From the IMG/VR virus record IMGVR_UViG_3300022934_000049, positions 1 to 43,083 of that record: 43,083 nt of DNA. The stretch is one strand, 5' to 3'. This DNA is from a virus. A program made the translations under genes and the position numbers. Positions 8,602 through 17,378 of the stretch are shown one piece after another. Numbering within the stretch: the first letter of the stretch is position 1; each line of letters begins with the position of its first letter. Under the pieces are notes generated by a model, which was not told where the DNA came from, made no database searches, and was given only the letters and a program-made list of their open reading frames with translations.

Positions 8602-9657
8602 CTACTCCCCGTTTGCGGCTGCCTCTCTTTCGATTGCTGCCATGATCTGAGCGACCGACGAGGGCTTGCACTTGTCTGGATGCTGCTCTTTTAGGTGCGT
8701 GACGATCTGCTGCTTAGTGCAACCGTCAAACGCCATTTGCCGAACCTGCTCTTTGTAGTTGCCGATTTCGGAATACGTATTGATTGCACCGTCTCGCTCT
8801 CTCGCTTCGGCTGCGTCGGCGGCGTTTTTAAGGTGCTCTTTTGCTGCCGCCAGTTGAGCGTTCTCTTTTTCGCGAACCTGCGATAGATGTTGCTCGGGAG
8901 TCAAGCTCGGCCCCGGCACAACTCCGTCCACGGGTACACCTAGCTCTCGTGCGTAATCAATGACCGTCTGCTGATCGACGTTTTTCATGCGTGCAATCTG
9001 CTTGCTCGGAACGCCCTGCTCGAGCAAGGTTTCCATGCTTTCCGGTGCAATACGGATAGGGTCGGTCTGCTTTGGCTTTTCAACGACTGTTCTGTCCTGC
9101 CGTTTGCGACTCTGCCGACGCTCCCACTGCTCCTTCAATTCGTCCTGTGCTTTCTGCCACGCAGGGTTGGGAGTCGGCTCGTCGATGCCGCTCTCGATCA
9201 CGTCCAGCACTCGCCGCGTATCTGGATCTCCGAACTCGTCCTTCCAGAGGTACATTTTTGCGATTTGTCGGGGTGTAACCTTTTGGACTCTTGCGAGATA
9301 CGAGATTGACTCGAGCATTTGCGGTTGCGGCTTCTGCTTTGCGTGCAGCTTTACCTCGTCCCACGCTTTCCATAGCTCTGCTGTACCGCCGGGGTTTGCC
9401 CTCGGGTTGTCGCGGAACTTGTCCACTTCGTCGATCCACGTATCCATGAGCATAACGAGCTTGTAGGCCGCCGGTTCTGCGTCCTGCCCGTCCACTAGGT
9501 CATAGAGTTCGTTCCACGCGCGGTCGATCTTCTGCGTGACCGCAATTACCTCACGTCGCTCAAACTCCACGGTTGGCGTGCTCGCGTCATCCTCCCATTC
9601 GCGGTGGAGCTTTTCTGTCTCTTTGACTTTCTCCGCGATTTCTTCCCACGTTCTCAT
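8602..9657 (-). CDS. HTH-containing protein upstream of terminase, 351 aa
   Basis: No firm family. The protein is helical and charged; residues about 215-235 (PSKQIARMKNVDQQTVIDYA) and about 310-345 (MAFDGCTKQQIVTHLKEQHP, then SSVAQIMAAIE) both look like helix-turn-helix DNA-binding segments separated by a Glu/Ala-rich helical stretch. It sits just before the small terminase with three bases between them, so it may assist genome recognition or regulate late genes. Neither role is shown by the sequence. The start is an ATG 19 bases after the previous gene. Confidence 0.65.
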   Translation of the reverse strand: MRTWEEIAEKVKETEKLHREWEDDASTPTVEFERREVIAVTQKIDRAWNELYDLVDGQDAEPAAYKLVMLMDTWIDEVDKFRDNPRANPGGTAELWKAWDEVKLHAKQKPQPQMLESISYLARVQKVTPRQIAKMYLWKDEFGDPDTRRVLDVIESGIDEPTPNPAWQKAQDELKEQWERRQSRKRQDRTVVEKPKQTDPIRIAPESMETLLEQGVPSKQIARMKNVDQQTVIDYARELGVPVDGVVPGPSLTPEQHLSQVREKENAQLAAAKEHLKNAADAAEARERDGAINTYSEIGNYKEQVRQMAFDGCTKQQIVTHLKEQHPDKCKPSSVAQIMAAIEREAAANGE

Positions 9658-9676
9658 GATTGCCTCATGCCTCGAG

Positions 9677-10105
9677 TTACACTTTTGCCACGTTCGTGAC
9701 GTTCATACTAAAATTCAAAACTTGATCGTTGAGCGCGTAGCCAATGATCGACAAGTCGGAGCCAACTGCAAGATCCGCGACTGGTGCAATGCCGCCCGGT
9801 GACGCCGATGACACGACGTACACCTCTGCCGGTGTTAGCACGTTCGCCCCAAAGTCGAGTTGTGCGTTTGCTCTAGCTACAACTCCCTGCTGATCGACCG
9901 CTCCGGTTGTGACCGCAATCGCTAACTGCGTTGTGTTTGCTGGTTTTAGCGGGTCGGTCGCATCTGCTTTGTAGAATTTCTGATCGGTGGTGCTTTCGTA
10001 AACGGCTTGCCCGGCGGTAATTGCTTCCCCGTACTGCACTGTGCGATAAACTCCGCCGTTGCCATAACGCAGCACGTCTGTGTCGGTGTAAACGATGTCG
10101 GCCAT
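9677..10105 (-). CDS. Decoration-protein-like small beta protein, 142 aa
   Basis: The start ATG at 10103-10105 was chosen over an upstream in-frame start because GGAG lies nine bases before it and the extension overlaps the preceding gene. The protein is compact and beta-rich: YRTVQYGEAITAGQAVY, then QLAIAVTTGAV, LTPAEVYVVSSASPGGIAPV, ADLAVGSDLSIIGYAL. The pattern 'G-Q-V, yvs, GGIAP.ADL..G' recalls small capsid-decoration or DUF2190-like proteins. It lies after a tail protein, not in the head block, so it could be a tail ornament instead. Family assignment is tentative. Confidence 0.6.
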   Translation of the reverse strand: MADIVYTDTDVLRYGNGGVYRTVQYGEAITAGQAVYESTTDQKFYKADATDPLKPANTTQLAIAVTTGAVDQQGVVARANAQLDFGANVLTPAEVYVVSSASPGGIAPVADLAVGSDLSIIGYALNDQVLNFSMNVTNVAKV

Positions 10106-10109
10106 AGTA

Positions 10110-13100
10110 TTAGACTCCGTAGAATTGCTTGGTAAAGTCGATGATCTGCTGGGCGATCTGCTCAACCGTTATAGCGTTTTGGTCGGCATGGCCTAGCTTT
10201 TTGTAGAGTAGGTTGGCAATTTTGGTTGCCTGCGCAAGCGTTGGCTCCTGCTTTTTTGTCTCCCACCGGTTCATTACGGGTAGCACGTCGTTTGTGCATT
10301 TGCAGCTTCTAAAATACTGCGGGTAGGCTGCTTTGAACGCTTCGCCAACGGTTTTCGGTTGTTCGCTCGCTGGAAGTGCAGCACTGAACGTCGCGTTGTT
10401 GAAACTTGCACCGGCAACGATTTCGCTTTTTGCGAGGTCGATATATGCCTGATCGTTTGCGGATTCGACCTCTCCTTGTTCACAGCACGTCGTCGCTAAA
10501 TATGTTCCATTCCAATAGCCGTTACTGCTAGGATTCGGCGGCATGACTCCGCAACCGCCCGACTGCCCGTACACCATCGGCGCGCAAATTCCCGAGCTTC
10601 CGTTCATCTCAACTGGCGGCGTGATGCCGTACACGGAAGCGGGCGACCATGAAAGATTCATAAACACGTACGGCGTACAGCTTGGATTCGTTGACCCAAG
10701 AGTTTGTTGCGTTACCGTGACCGTTGCTGCGGTCGTTTGCCCTGTGGCTTGGTTTTCCCAGAGCAGCCCGGTAATTTCCCATTCGCAAGACGATGTTCGG
10801 GTGATTATGGATGCAAGTGTGTTTAAGTGGATTTGCTCGTTGTTGTTGTTCACCGCGTCAACGACGGGCGGCCCGTTTAATTTGTAGCCGTAATTCGTGC
10901 AATCGGTATCACCGTACGTGCAGCCTTCGCATGTCATACAGCTATTTACCGGCGGATTCGGGTCGCGGCATGGATAGGTGATGGTCGTCGGGTCACCGGG
11001 CGCAGGCGTGTGGGTCGGCATTTCGCCGGAGCACTCACATTCTTCCGGGCAAGTAAGAGCTGCGACCCAATAACCCGTTTCTTGATTGTACGAGTAGATG
11101 CAATTCGATGCCGAACACGGCGCACATACGCATAGGTCGTAACAGTCCGTGCTTGTTCCGGGTGAATAACTACACACTTGAAGCGTGCTTTTGGTGAGAC
11201 ACAAATCCGTACCCGTAACATTACCCGAGGTTACAACGTCTACGCTCACCGTGTTCGGGATGAGCTGCGTTACAACTGGGTCAGAGTCGCACGTGAACAT
11301 TTTGAAGGATTGCTTGGTCTGATCGTACCCGCAATCGCCTGCCGCTCTCGGCGTCAGGTTCTTCATTAACGTATGTGTCGTCGGTGCTCCGAGGAACGCC
11401 GATTTAGTGCTGATGATGAAATACGTATGATATTCCGGCGCGTAGGTCGCAAGAACGAGGTCGCCGTCGTCGATGCACTCGCACCCGTCGCTACCTACAG
11501 TGCAGCTTATTCGCGGCCTACACGGAGCATCAACGTCATTTCCCTGCTGCGGATTTGCTCCGTCCCAGTAGTACGTCAGATTGTACGTGTTGCCGTCCAA
11601 GTCTTGAAAATTGCCTTGCGACTGCACCTTCGTGAACATCGCCCATTTTGCGTATCGTCCGATCCATCCTTGACCTTGCTGCACTTGCTCTACGACGTGC
11701 TCCACGTACCAGAACGACGTGTGCGTTCCGTAGTTGTGCGGCGTTGTGGTGTTGCCGGAGATAGAGGTGTCCTTCAGTCCCGCTCGCCGAATAAAAATCC
11801 TTGAGCCTGCTATCGCTGTTAGCGAGTATGGGTTTTGAAAAGAAACGTTCCAGCAATTCGGGTTCGACGGGTCTGGCTCGTCTACGAACTCAGGTGGAAA
11901 GTCTCGGTTGGGCGAAGTCGCCGCCGTGTTCGCAACGTCCGCTTCATTGACGTATGCGGTGTACGTAGGATTAACTTCGTTCGGCTTTAGGATCATGCAG
12001 TCGTCTTTGAGCTGCACTTCAATCGCGTCGAGCACCTGCGTGCAAGTCTCAACTTCCCAACGGCTAACATCTTCGGGGTCATTGCACGACGTTGACGGCT
12101 CTCGCCAATAAGCGGTTCCAATGCTGCCGTTTGTAAACTCGAAGTCACCCTCTGCCGGTAGGCAAGCGGTTATTGTGTATTCGTCCTCGCCTACAACGTC
12201 GGGAAACATATTTGCAGGATCATGCACTTGAACGATGTCGCCGCACGTGATTCCAGTGGTGTTGCGATGCTGCAAAACGACGCATTGCCAAATACCGCTT
12301 CCCGCCTGCCCGACTTGGCTTTTCACGCGGAACTGTATCCACTGCGAGCCACCTGCCCCGGGCGGCCCCGGCTCGCCCTGAATCGCGAACCATCCTGTAT
12401 TGCTTTGGAAGTAGCAATTTAGAACCGTACCCGCTGGAATCGCTTGACTTGCTGGCCCGAGTAGCGTGACCGTGACCGTTCCGCTGCTGCCGTCGTATTT
12501 CGTGTCCAGCTCTTGAATCGTGCCTTGCCCGCTTGTCGCCCCTTGCGGTATTCCGCTGCCGGTTAGCGTGATGCGTGCAAGCTCCTGTGGGTGGCGATAA
12601 AACGATGCCGATTGGCTGATATTGAGATTCGGTATTACTCCGGTCTTGTAGCTTTGGTGCGTCGTCGCAAGTCGCGGCTGATCGGTCGTGCCGTCGATCT
12701 TGATAAACGTGTAGTCGGTGAATCCTGACTCGAGCAAGCTACCGCCAATGGGAGCGTCCGCGTAGGTTACGCAAAACTGCTTCTGCTGCCACTTGCGAAA
12801 GCCTTGGCACAATATGTCGGTGAGAGCTGTAGCCCGCTGCTCGCTGCCCGAGTCGTTCTGCTCGAGATAAAACGTGCTGATAACGTGCGGCATACCCGTT
12901 TCGCCGCTAGCTCCGCCGGTGGTGTCGTCTCGCTTCGTCCATGAATTGTTGTCGTAATGGTCGTAAAGATTCCGAACGCTAAAGGAATATTCCTGTGGGT
13001 CGGGAGCTGCTGGATTCCCGCCCGGCTCGCCGAGCAGAACTGGAAAGCCTGCCTGCCGCATGTTGCCGATATACGTGTCCAGATCCGTTTCGGCATTACT

Positions 13101-13889
13101 GACCGCTGTGACCTTGAACGATTCGGCAAACGGGTCGTAGATCACGCGACGGCCCGACGACGCTGCAATGTGGTCGAGCGCGTAGCCCGCTGACCGTGCA
13201 ACCGAGAAATAGCCGGGGTCTGGATAAAGGTAAGCGGGATCGACCGTTCCAACGTTTGTGACTGAGCCGGGGCCGACTGAACCGACCTCTGTTGCGAGCT
13301 GTGTCCAGCTTTTCGGAGCCGAACACTTTACGTCGAGCGTCTCTGGGTCGGTAACGTGGTGTAGCTTTGCAAATCTCGCATCGACAAACGGGCATAACCA
13401 TAGTTGTCTTTTGTCGCCGCTCTGCGCCGTCGTCACGTCTAGCTGTATCGGCGTTTGCAGGTAGAGCTTTGCTCGGAAGTCGGATCTCGCTGTTGTGATG
13501 TTGAGCGTTACTGCTGCGGCTTGCACGTTGCCTGCTTGCGGGATATTGCCCTCTCCGCTCCACGACGTTTGCCAAGCCGCTGAAAGCAGATCACTTATAT
13601 GCTCGCCTGCAATCAGAAACAGACCGCGACCGAATCGAGCCGCTCCGCCGGGTAGCAGAAGCGAGTTGTACGTAATCTCCGGCAAGTCCGTGTCCATCTG
13701 CCGGTTGCCGACCACGCCCGTTGAATGATTGATTGCTGCTGCAAACTCGTCGTCCGCGTAATTAGCAAACGGCCATTCGGAGTTACGTAACCGCTTGCGC
13801 AGATATACGCCTACCTGATCGTCAATATCCATGACGATAGGCACTTTGGCTTGCCCTGCCGCGAACCATATCTTGCACGTGTCGGTCAT
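10110..13889 (-). CDS. Large Cys-rich tail or tail-tip protein, 1259 aa
   Basis: The largest gene of the tail block. The N-terminal third (to about residue 430) begins MTDTCKIWFAAGQAKVPIVM and is beta-rich, with WPFANYADDEFAAAI and FYLEQNDSGSEQRATALTDI segments. A short collagen-like GEPGPPGAGG bridge sits at about residue 515. The middle and C-terminal parts carry many Cys in short spacing (SDGCECIDDGD, CYDLCVCAPCSASNC, CPEECECSGE, CMTCEGCTYGDTDC), suggesting disulfide- or metal-stabilised knobs. The extreme C-terminus is helical with KKQEPTLAQATKIANLLYKK. The position at the end of the tail operon suits a tail-tip, fibre or adhesin protein. No enzymatic motif was seen. Confidence 0.8.
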   Translation of the reverse strand: MTDTCKIWFAAGQAKVPIVMDIDDQVGVYLRKRLRNSEWPFANYADDEFAAAINHSTGVVGNRQMDTDLPEITYNSLLLPGGAARFGRGLFLIAGEHISDLLSAAWQTSWSGEGNIPQAGNVQAAAVTLNITTARSDFRAKLYLQTPIQLDVTTAQSGDKRQLWLCPFVDARFAKLHHVTDPETLDVKCSAPKSWTQLATEVGSVGPGSVTNVGTVDPAYLYPDPGYFSVARSAGYALDHIAASSGRRVIYDPFAESFKVTAVSNAETDLDTYIGNMRQAGFPVLLGEPGGNPAAPDPQEYSFSVRNLYDHYDNNSWTKRDDTTGGASGETGMPHVISTFYLEQNDSGSEQRATALTDILCQGFRKWQQKQFCVTYADAPIGGSLLESGFTDYTFIKIDGTTDQPRLATTHQSYKTGVIPNLNISQSASFYRHPQELARITLTGSGIPQGATSGQGTIQELDTKYDGSSGTVTVTLLGPASQAIPAGTVLNCYFQSNTGWFAIQGEPGPPGAGGSQWIQFRVKSQVGQAGSGIWQCVVLQHRNTTGITCGDIVQVHDPANMFPDVVGEDEYTITACLPAEGDFEFTNGSIGTAYWREPSTSCNDPEDVSRWEVETCTQVLDAIEVQLKDDCMILKPNEVNPTYTAYVNEADVANTAATSPNRDFPPEFVDEPDPSNPNCWNVSFQNPYSLTAIAGSRIFIRRAGLKDTSISGNTTTPHNYGTHTSFWYVEHVVEQVQQGQGWIGRYAKWAMFTKVQSQGNFQDLDGNTYNLTYYWDGANPQQGNDVDAPCRPRISCTVGSDGCECIDDGDLVLATYAPEYHTYFIISTKSAFLGAPTTHTLMKNLTPRAAGDCGYDQTKQSFKMFTCDSDPVVTQLIPNTVSVDVVTSGNVTGTDLCLTKSTLQVCSYSPGTSTDCYDLCVCAPCSASNCIYSYNQETGYWVAALTCPEECECSGEMPTHTPAPGDPTTITYPCRDPNPPVNSCMTCEGCTYGDTDCTNYGYKLNGPPVVDAVNNNNEQIHLNTLASIITRTSSCEWEITGLLWENQATGQTTAATVTVTQQTLGSTNPSCTPYVFMNLSWSPASVYGITPPVEMNGSSGICAPMVYGQSGGCGVMPPNPSSNGYWNGTYLATTCCEQGEVESANDQAYIDLAKSEIVAGASFNNATFSAALPASEQPKTVGEAFKAAYPQYFRSCKCTNDVLPVMNRWETKKQEPTLAQATKIANLLYKKLGHADQNAITVEQIAQQIIDFTKQFYGV

Positions 13890-13890
13890 G

Positions 13891-14445
13891 TTATTCGCTA
13901 TCTGGCGTTAGTTGCCAGATTCCCCAGTCGAACGGCGTGTTGAATGTGATGCTCAGTCCGAGCATTTGTGTTTGCCCAACCTGCGTAAAGCCGGGCGGGT
14001 CGGCTGCCCTCACCGATAGTTGCTCCCGCAGGAGCATCCTCGTAAGAGCTGTCTCGTCGTCCACAATTTGTAGGTCGAAGTCGTCCGCAAGCAATGCCCG
14101 CAGTATTTGCCATTTCCGCTCGAGCAATCCGTCTGCCTGCGAAAGCAGTGCTCGGCTAGCTGTCCTCGGAGCGTCTCGCACCTGCCGAACCATCGGTGTA
14201 ATGACCGTCGTAGCGTTTTCTGTCAGAGTGGTGTACCCGCCTCCCGTGAACATTGGCTCCACGAACGAACCGCCACCGGGCGTGATGGTGCATACCTCGC
14301 GGCCAATGGGAAAGTCCGGTGGCACTGGCTGGTCGAGAATAAAGCAATTCGCTTCGGTGTACGCTGGAACTTCGTCGATAAGCCTGTCCCGCAACTGCTG
14401 CAAGACTTCCATCTGCGTGGTGAAGCGTCGGATGATGTCGGCCAT
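13891..14445 (-). CDS. Tail-associated protein, 184 aa, unknown family
   Basis: Starts with ATG immediately after the stop of the 672-residue gene and ends two bases before the next start, so it is one unit with them. An N-terminal helix (RRFTTQMEVLQQLRDRLI) is followed by a beta-rich middle (CTITPGGGSFVEPMF) and a helical region with RTASRALLSQADGLLERKWQ. It ends in a beta strand before FDWGIWQLTPDSE. Size and composition would fit a tail terminator or completion protein, but no family signature is visible. Confidence 0.7.
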   Translation of the reverse strand: MADIIRRFTTQMEVLQQLRDRLIDEVPAYTEANCFILDQPVPPDFPIGREVCTITPGGGSFVEPMFTGGGYTTLTENATTVITPMVRQVRDAPRTASRALLSQADGLLERKWQILRALLADDFDLQIVDDETALTRMLLREQLSVRAADPPGFTQVGQTQMLGLSITFNTPFDWGIWQLTPDSE

Positions 14446-16464
14446 TTAGGATTCCTCTGTTGCTGCGATAGCGAGCTTTCCGGTGTCGTCCATTATCTGC
14501 GACAACTGGAAGCTGTTTTGGACTGCTGCGTTCTTGTCGATAGGATTTCCGCCGGGGTTGATTTCTTCGTCGCTGCCGATGCCTCGCTCAACTCCGTAGA
14601 TAAGCCTGAGTGCAAGCCCGTACGCTTTTGTATTACCATCCGCTCCAATTTCCGGTGGCCGCAATGTAAGTTGCTGGTCGAGCAGATACATCCTAGAGCC
14701 GCTCGGTAATTGCCGCTCCTCAAGAAACTGCGGGATGAGCGGGTAGTATCCGTTGCGAGTTGCCGCTATCTCAAACGTCACTCGAGTAACGCCGCTATTC
14801 ATTTTGAGAGCCACGGCTGTTATCGGCTTGGGGTCGTTCGGCGATCCGCTGCCGCTGTCGTAAGAGCTGATCGGCAAGTGCATCATTCCGCGAGACTGGT
14901 CGTACGTCGTCGCGTATTGGTACATCGTGTACGGGTAATAGTAGAGGTCGTTTTTCTTTTCTTTCTGCGGATTCACCTGCCCTTGGCTATTTGCCGTCGG
15001 CTTGTTCCATGTGTAAACGTCGTCTCTTAGGTTGAGCGTCGCAACAAGCGTGTCCTGCGGGTACGCGGGCCGGTTGTCTTTCCGTTCATAGCCCCACGCA
15101 GCGTTCGGGTATTTTTGCTCGCCAACCATGCCGTGATATTTTGTGCATGGTTCTTGCAGATAACATTGCAGAAGCGATACCGGCTGCTCTGAATCATACG
15201 CTAAAGGAGTTGACCATACGCACGGGTCGTACCCTGCAATTCCCGGGTTGTCCGCTGAAGGTACGAGATTGCCGCCACGCCCGCCGGTCATGCTCTTTAT
15301 TCGTTGGCTCAGGAACGTAACTTCTGCCGTCGTGTATTTGACGCTCGCTCGCATTTCTATGGTCGGCTGGTCGAGTTGGTCTATCACCGCCATTTCATTG
15401 AGCACGACGTTGTTGTTGTTATTGTCTCCACTGTTTTGAATGTCTCGTATGCGGAGCGTAAGCACTTGGCCCGCTGCGTCGATAAGCTCTTGCTTGTCTA
15501 CGTTTTGTCCGCCAGTAAGTTTTATATTGAAGTTCGCAATTTGCACCGCCCCGTTGTTTGTCGTCGATTCTGTGTGTGTCGCGTTCCATGAAATTGCGGG
15601 CGCTGGCGGAGCCGCATACTCTTGCTTGTCCTCGATGACGTATTTCATCACCGTACCGGCTTTGTCCGTCGCAAATCGCTGGCTCATCCTCCGGTAGCCT
15701 TCAAACAGCGGCGGTAGCACCATATCGCGGTAGTTTTGAGCGAAATACGTATGATGCCGGGTGCGAATTTCTCCCTCGATCACTCGGGTTGTCACCCAGT
15801 TCTGATCTTTCGATTCGGTAATTCCCCACGAGTTATTTAAGATTACGCCGTTTTCACGGTCGGGCGTGAGCCACTGATCGTTCGGGTTTGGGCTAATGTT
15901 CGGATAACCGTCGGTTCCGCACGGCACGACGCTTACCTTAAATGTCGCTGACACTCGCGCCGCCTTGCCGCCGAAAATCTGCTCTACTGCTACGTCCTCT
16001 ACATGCGGGCCATTCTCCACGTCGATGACCTGAAAACGCGCAACAGTGCCGCTACCCGTTCTTGGGTTCTGCACCATCTCGTCGTTGCCGTTGGAATCCT
16101 GCAAGGCTCCTGCTGCAACAATGATAGTTTGCTCGTAATCCTCGGCTGGATCGCCCGGCGTTTGCCCTCCGAGCACCATCCAAAAGTCCCGTCTGTTTTG
16201 CGTTAAGCGATCCTGCAACTCGCGCAGCACCGTAGAAAGCGATTGCGGCTGGCTGCCGACTGGAACGTAATTGAAGGCGTTACGAGTGTATTGCGTTCCA
16301 ATTCCCGGGTCTTGGTAAGCTGTCTCAACGGTTGTCGATTCAACGGTGATAACGAACTGCTGAAAAATTACATCCGTTTGGCTCGCGTCACGCACTGCGC
16401 TTTGCTGAAACCGCGTTACGACGCAATCTTTAAGAGCTAAGCCGTTGTAGTAAATGGTAATCAT
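14446..16464 (-). CDS. Large tail structural protein, 672 aa, unknown family
   Basis: Begins ITIYYNGLALKDCVVTRFQQ with ATG overlapping the tape-measure-candidate stop (ATGA). It is beta-rich throughout, with a run of Asn (DNNNNNVVLNE) at about residue 345, many aromatic residues and a central RHHTYFAQNYRDMVLPPLFE segment. Its place directly after the tape-measure candidate is where siphophages encode distal-tail and baseplate-hub proteins. That role is inferred from order only. No catalytic motif was seen. Confidence 0.7.
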   Translation of the reverse strand: MITIYYNGLALKDCVVTRFQQSAVRDASQTDVIFQQFVITVESTTVETAYQDPGIGTQYTRNAFNYVPVGSQPQSLSTVLRELQDRLTQNRRDFWMVLGGQTPGDPAEDYEQTIIVAAGALQDSNGNDEMVQNPRTGSGTVARFQVIDVENGPHVEDVAVEQIFGGKAARVSATFKVSVVPCGTDGYPNISPNPNDQWLTPDRENGVILNNSWGITESKDQNWVTTRVIEGEIRTRHHTYFAQNYRDMVLPPLFEGYRRMSQRFATDKAGTVMKYVIEDKQEYAAPPAPAISWNATHTESTTNNGAVQIANFNIKLTGGQNVDKQELIDAAGQVLTLRIRDIQNSGDNNNNNVVLNEMAVIDQLDQPTIEMRASVKYTTAEVTFLSQRIKSMTGGRGGNLVPSADNPGIAGYDPCVWSTPLAYDSEQPVSLLQCYLQEPCTKYHGMVGEQKYPNAAWGYERKDNRPAYPQDTLVATLNLRDDVYTWNKPTANSQGQVNPQKEKKNDLYYYPYTMYQYATTYDQSRGMMHLPISSYDSGSGSPNDPKPITAVALKMNSGVTRVTFEIAATRNGYYPLIPQFLEERQLPSGSRMYLLDQQLTLRPPEIGADGNTKAYGLALRLIYGVERGIGSDEEINPGGNPIDKNAAVQNSFQLSQIMDDTGKLAIAATEES

Positions 16465-17315
16465 GGGCCGAAAATCCTTGTTCTGTCTGCGTCGCTCATC
16501 AGCGGTCGGTTGCCCGGGTTCAAGTAATCAGTCCCGTTTCCATCGAATTTGCCGTCTCGCACGTCACTAAGAAAAGCTCGACCCGCCGTTGCTGTCGATA
16601 GATCATCCGTTTCTTCTCGCTGAAACAACCAATCTACAATGTCGTCCACGCCCTCAGTTAGAGAAGCGAGCGGCTCCGCTACCCAGCTAAGCGCCCAGTT
16701 ACGTAGCTCAAGAATTGATGCTTGTATCTCCATGCCTGCGGACTGGAGCGGCGCTTTGATGTCCGTCATCATGTCTTGATATTCCTGCGAAGCCTCATTC
16801 ATCCGAGCGTACTCGTCGCCGATTTCCGCGCCCGTCTGAGCCGCTCGAGCCATTCCCCTTGCCTCCGCCTGCCCCACGGAAGCTGCGATCTGAGCGTTGT
16901 ATTCCGCCAGACCCGAGTTTGCTCGTAACACTGTGTTGGTCAGCCCATCGAGAGCTTTGTTTGCTGCTGTGAGAGCTGCGCCGAGAGCAACCATGTTTCC
17001 TGCTGCGGCTCCGATGCCTCTGCCGGTCGCGCCTGCAACGTCCGGCCCGTCTGAGCTTCCGTCTGGCCCTCGAGAGCGTTCCGCGTCCATGATGTCGCCC
17101 ATCCGGTTTTCGGGCCTTGGATCGACGTTTTCGCTGTCGTCTTGCGGATTCTGATTGCGGTTGCCGGTAGACTCTGGCTGAGTCGGCTGCGCCGTTGGCT
17201 CACTTGTTGGGTCGCCTGCTGGGTTGCCGCCGGGCTGTCGTTGCTGCTCCTCGTCACGCGGCCCCTGCTGCTGCCCCTGTCGCAAAATATCTTCCATCCT
17301 GCGGTTGTCGGCCAT
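16461..17315 (-). CDS. Short tape-measure-like protein, 284 aa
   Basis: The N-terminal 90 residues are hydrophilic and Gln/Pro/Asp-rich. They are followed by a small-residue hydrophobic segment (GRGIGAAAGNMVALGAALTA) and long Ala-rich helices (TNTVLRANSGLAEYNAQIAA and on), then an amphipathic region with LRNWALSWVAEPLASL. The gene follows the frameshifting tail chaperone pair, where the tape measure stands in siphophages. At the usual 1.5 angstrom per residue, 284 residues would give a tail of roughly 40 nm, which is short. The family is otherwise not recognisable. Confidence 0.6.
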   Translation of the reverse strand: MADNRRMEDILRQGQQQGPRDEEQQRQPGGNPAGDPTSEPTAQPTQPESTGNRNQNPQDDSENVDPRPENRMGDIMDAERSRGPDGSSDGPDVAGATGRGIGAAAGNMVALGAALTAANKALDGLTNTVLRANSGLAEYNAQIAASVGQAEARGMARAAQTGAEIGDEYARMNEASQEYQDMMTDIKAPLQSAGMEIQASILELRNWALSWVAEPLASLTEGVDDIVDWLFQREETDDLSTATAGRAFLSDVRDGKFDGNGTDYLNPGNRPLMSDADRTRIFGP

Positions 17316-17351
17316 TTCGGTGCTTCTCCGTTTGCTGCCACGCTACTGTGT

Positions 17352-17378
17352 GTCACGCGAGTGTCACGCGACCGTCAC
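17352..17378. repeat. Three GTCAC half-sites at 11-bp spacing
   Basis: GTCAC occurs at 17352, 17363 and 17374, each pair separated by six bases, so the sites fall on one face of the helix. The array covers the end of the G-T frame and the leader of the tape-measure candidate. The same spacing of the same five-mer, arranged as a dyad, occurs at 26781-26813. Confidence 0.6.

Noticed and set aside
12466-12477. GTGACC tandem (GTGACCGTGACC) as another initiator site
   Set aside because: Spacing is six bases, not eleven, and it encodes Val/Thr repeats in a beta-rich part of the large tail protein.
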